Below are positions 6,310 through 10,579 of a stretch of DNA of 10,579 bases, one piece after another. The first letter of the stretch is position 1. The number at the start of each line of letters is the position of its first letter. Origin of the DNA: an uncultured Actinomycetes bacterium (GTDB taxonomy: Bacteria > Actinomycetota > Acidimicrobiia > Acidimicrobiales > RAAP-2); assembly GCA_903854175.1 (NCBI GenBank), contig CAINVQ010000186.1, positions 1 to 10,579 on the forward strand, read 5' to 3'. The notes under the pieces were generated by a model. The model was not told the origin of the DNA. It saw nothing but the letters and a program-made list of their open reading frames with translations, and did not search any database. The translations under genes and the position numbers were made by a program.

Positions 6310-7665
6310 TTAATTCGTAACAGTAAAGCCCTGGTAGCTGCCACTGCTTGTTTGGTAACTACCAAGACCTGTGCAACTTGATCCTCGACAGTAGAGCCCG
6401 TACACACCACCAGCGGCACTCACAGTTGTTGCACCATTTGGCAGAGTTAGCTTCTGAGCAGTCTGCCAAGTGCCATTAACTTCACTTGCAATTCCTGCCT
6501 GATAGTTACCTGAACTGTCAAGGTATGCCGCCGCTGCAGAGCAGTTGCCCGCACTCGAACAAGTGAAGGCCACGGCTCCACCATTCTTTCCAGCTTGTTG
6601 TGCACCACTTGGAAGCGCAAGTGTTGAAGCAGCCTTCCATGTTCCATTCACTTGATTCACGAGAAATCCTTGGTAGATCCCAGTCGTAGTTATGTACTGA
6701 CCTCCTGTTGTGCAATTGCCAACAGATGGGCAAGAAATTCCACCGAAGCCGTAGAGCATTGTGTGTGGATTCGACGCGGCATCACTTGGAAGCGTGAGAG
6801 AAACTCCGCGCTTCCAAACCCCACTCGTCTCTGAAACAACAAATGGTGAAATGGCTCCGGTGCGCTTTGCGTATGTTCCAATAGCGCTGCAGTTGCCGGG
6901 CGACACACAAGTAAGGGCGCTTAGGGCAATGTTTGCGTAGGCACTCGTGTTCGACGGCATCAAAACATTTTGTGCATTCTGCCAAGTGCCATTTACCTGG
7001 TTCATTACAAAGCCCTGGCTCACGTTGTTGGAATCAATGTATGAGCCAATTGCTGAACAGTTGCCTGTGCTCCAGCAAGAAATTTGTGAAGTCGTGATGT
7101 AGGGATTTGCATTTGTAGAAGATGGCAAAACAATCTTCGTTGCAGGCTTCCACGTTCCACCAATTTGACTCGCAACAAACCCCTGTGTCCTTGAACGTGG
7201 GGTTGCGCTCTCGAGGTATGTTCCAATAACACTGCAGTTGCCAGCAGAAGAGCAAGACGCACCGCGAACTTGTGAGCTCTGTGCAGTTGTTGCAGCGCCA
7301 GAAGGGAGAGAGACGGCGCTCGCCTTCATCCATGTGCCACCAATTTCGTTGGCCACGAACGCAATTCCATTGGAGCTTGCGTCAATGAACTGTCCACCCG
7401 TTACACAGTTGCCGTCAGAGGCGCAGCCCAGTGCATACATCATCACACCTGGACTCTTAGATGCATTCGATGGAAGAGAAAGGGTTGACGAGTGCCAAAC
7501 ACCTTTTTCTTCGCTCAGCAGTAGTCCAAGTACATTGCCCGATGCATCATTCATGCTTCCAGCACCACTGCAATTGTTCACCGTTGGACAAGAGAGAAAC
7601 GGTAGCCATCCTTGGTAGATACCAGTCGCGCCAGTTGGGAGACTTACGTTTTCGGTTGCCTTCCA
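6310..7665 (-). repeat. Eight tandem in-frame coding repeats of about 165-180 nt
   Basis: The repeats of the secreted protein are diverged at DNA level but short identical blocks remain, for example CTGCCAAGTGCCATT near 6464 and near 6980 on the plus strand. Period 55-60 codons. This looks like old internal duplication kept under selection for protein structure rather than a recent array. Confidence 0.8.
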
Positions 7666-7752
7666 TGATGGTGCTGCAGCTCCAGCAGGCATAACTGTCA
7701 CCATGGTGAGCGCGAGTGCAGCAATCACAAATGTTGAACGAGCGAGTTTCAT
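6310..7752 (-). CDS. Secreted protein of eight Cys-paired ~56-residue repeats, probable beta-propeller
   Basis: The protein has 480 residues. A Sec signal peptide spans about 1-27: basic MKLAR, a hydrophobic core, then AGAAA before the mature start. The rest is eight repeats with conserved W at 30, 86, 141, 201, 257, 313, 372 and 429 (spacing 55-60). Each repeat reads roughly W..A...LP, a variable stretch, C-x5-C (usually C.S.GNC), G.Y, then QGFV and NGTW. Cys pairs are 55/61, 110/116, 167/173, 226/232, 282/288, 341/347, 398/404 and 455/460, all even, suggesting one disulphide per repeat outside the cytoplasm. It resembles Cys-paired repeat proteins common in actinobacteria, but the function is unknown. 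There is no anchor or sorting motif. ATG 7752 is chosen over a TTG at 7779 because it gives a normal signal peptide. Confidence 0.88.
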   Translation of the reverse strand: MKLARSTFVIAALALTMVTVMPAGAAAPSWKATENVSLPTGATGIYQGWLPFLSCPTVNNCSGAGSMNDASGNVLGLLLSEEKGVWHSSTLSLPSNASKSPGVMMYALGCASDGNCVTGGQFIDASSNGIAFVANEIGGTWMKASAVSLPSGAATTAQSSQVRGASCSSAGNCSVIGTYLESATPRSRTQGFVASQIGGTWKPATKIVLPSSTNANPYITTSQISCWSTGNCSAIGSYIDSNNVSQGFVMNQVNGTWQNAQNVLMPSNTSAYANIALSALTCVSPGNCSAIGTYAKRTGAISPFVVSETSGVWKRGVSLTLPSDAASNPHTMLYGFGGISCPSVGNCTTGGQYITTTGIYQGFLVNQVNGTWKAASTLALPSGAQQAGKNGGAVAFTCSSAGNCSAAAAYLDSSGNYQAGIASEVNGTWQTAQKLTLPNGATTVSAAGGVYGLYCRGSSCTGLGSYQTSSGSYQGFTVTN

Positions 7753-7784
7753 GCGTCTACTTTCTAAAACTAAGAGCAATCTTC

Positions 7785-7790
7785 AGTATA
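7785..7790 (-). promoter_or_regulatory. Candidate -10 element for the repeat-protein gene
   Basis: TATACT on the minus strand matches five of six -10 bases and would start a transcript about 25 nt before the ATG at 7752. No good -35 is found at 16-18 nt. The 174-nt gap to katG holds this and the katG terminator; I see nothing else in it. Confidence 0.4.
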
Positions 7791-7877
7791 AATAGGTAAA
7801 AGACGCGCACATAGTGAGTTTTGCTTGTGAATATTGTGCTTTAACAACTTCTTAAATCACTTTGCGGTATTTACGAA

Positions 7878-7908
7878 CAAATGCCCGGCTCATTGAGCCG
7901 GGCATTTG
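7878..7908 (-). terminator. Hairpin terminator after katG
   Basis: A perfect inverted repeat with arms 7878-7892 and 7894-7908 folds into at least a 13-bp stem with a five-base loop, with core GCCCGGCTC. It starts 19 nt after the katG stop. On the minus strand it is followed by TTCGTAAATACC, so the U tract is weak. It separates the furA-katG unit from the repeat-protein gene. Confidence 0.8.
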
Positions 7909-7926
7909 AGTTAAAAATAGAACTAC

Positions 7927-10137
<2,211 letters not shown>

Positions 10138-10560
10138 TTACTTCGAACTTTTTTGGCAACTAGGACAGAGGCCCCAGTAGGCGACCTCTGCTTCATCAAT
10201 TTCAAATCCCATGCCATCTGCCGCGGTGAGACAAGGTGTTTGTCCTACGGCGCAGTCAACATCAACCACCATGGCGCAGCTACGACAAATTAAATGGTGA
10301 TGATTGTCATTGATTCGGTCTTCGTAGAGTGCTGGTGATCCAACAGGTTGGATTCGACGAATGAGTCCCTTCTCAGTCAAGAGACTCAGCGTGTCATAGA
10401 CAGCTTGTCGAGAAATTGTTCCAATCTCTTCTGTCGCTATTGCAACAACGCCATCTGCAGTGATGTGCGGCTGATTAGAAACCGCGCGAAGAACTGCAAG
10501 ACGTTGTGCAGTTGCTTGCACTCCGTTGTCTCGCAGTAGGTCGTTTGGGGCTATTGACAC
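10138..10560 (-). CDS. furA: Fur-family peroxide-sensing repressor FurA
   Basis: The 140-residue protein has the Fur layout. A winged-helix domain covers about 1-80, with the recognition helix near [12 protein letters not shown] (50-61). The metal-binding dimer domain has NDNHHH (84-89) and two CxxC pairs, C92/C95 and C132/C135, for structural zinc. The stretch [13 protein letters not shown] and the end [12 protein letters not shown] are strikingly like mycobacterial FurA, which represses katG and releases it on oxidation. The gene directly precedes katG by 30 nt, the classic furA-katG arrangement. The start is GTG at 10560: it gives the family's usual N-terminus, and no in-frame ATG exists in the N-terminal region. 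No Shine-Dalgarno is present, but TATAGT lies 7 nt upstream, suggesting a leaderless message. Any FurA operator would lie at or beyond the window edge. Confidence 0.93.
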   Translation of the reverse strand: MSIAPNDLLRDNGVQATAQRLAVLRAVSNQPHITADGVVAIATEEIGTISRQAVYDTLSLLTEKGLIRRIQPVGSPALYEDRINDNHHHLICRSCAMVVDVDCAVGQTPCLTAADGMGFEIDEAEVAYWGLCPSCQKSSK

Positions 10561-10567
10561 GAGTGAA

Positions 10568-10573
10568 ACTATA
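10568..10573 (-). promoter_or_regulatory. Candidate -10 element of a leaderless furA-katG transcript
   Basis: TATAGT on the minus strand matches five of six -10 bases and ends 7 nt before the furA GTG. Transcription would begin at or next to the start codon. The -35 region lies beyond the window edge. Confidence 0.5.
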
Positions 10574-10579
10574 GCAAGA

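Noticed and set aside
6400..7665. Regularly spaced similar blocks that could suggest a CRISPR or minisatellite array
   Set aside because: The period is 165-180 nt, always in whole codons, and the similarity follows protein motifs (W, LP, C-x5-C), so it is a coding repeat.
7753..7779. Upstream TTG start for the secreted repeat protein
   Set aside because: It would put nine extra residues before a normal signal peptide and would start almost at the predicted transcript start.

Overview
The window looks like a chromosomal segment of a free-living actinobacterium with moderate GC (roughly half, by eye). Three things point that way: the core block rpsF-ssb-rpsR-rplI-dnaB, a FurA/KatG pair very similar in layout to the mycobacterial and streptomycete furA-katG locus, and several starts that look leaderless. 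The style of the L9 and S18 proteins resembles Acidimicrobiia (for example freshwater Ilumatobacter-like lineages), but that placement is from memory of the families and is tentative.

Layout. Positions 1-1629 (+) carry the end of rpsF, then ssb, rpsR and rplI. They are tightly packed: ssb/rpsR overlap by 1 nt and rpsR/rplI by 4 nt. The block closes with a strong hairpin at 1650-1682. dnaB (1791-3158, +) follows with its own gap. A short-chain dehydrogenase (3159-3935, -) converges on dnaB with the two stop codons directly abutting. rlmN (4025-5065, +) diverges from the dehydrogenase and runs 23 nt into the 3' end of an EntS-like MFS exporter gene (5043-6284, -). Upstream of the exporter, on the same strand and 25 nt away, is a gene for a secreted protein made of eight Cys-paired repeats of about 56 residues (6310-7752, -). 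A hairpin at 7878-7908 separates this from katG (7927-10107, -), which is preceded by furA (10138-10560, -). No stretch over 300 nt lacks a gene; the largest gaps (about 160-175 nt) hold the hairpins and weak promoter candidates.

How the genes work together. The first block is ribosome assembly and replication (S6, S18, L9, SSB, replicative helicase). rlmN adds 23S rRNA/tRNA methylation. furA-katG is a peroxide-sensing and detoxification unit. The secreted repeat protein and the exporter may share a transcript, but nothing in the sequence ties them to one substrate.

Most of the window is ordinary housekeeping DNA. The points most worth a second look are the 72-residue RG-rich/acidic tail on ribosomal protein S18, the eight-repeat secreted protein whose repeat phase suggests a closed beta-propeller, and the recurring TANNNT-N6/7-start-codon arrangement. 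I found no clear new defence, mobile or multi-gene system.
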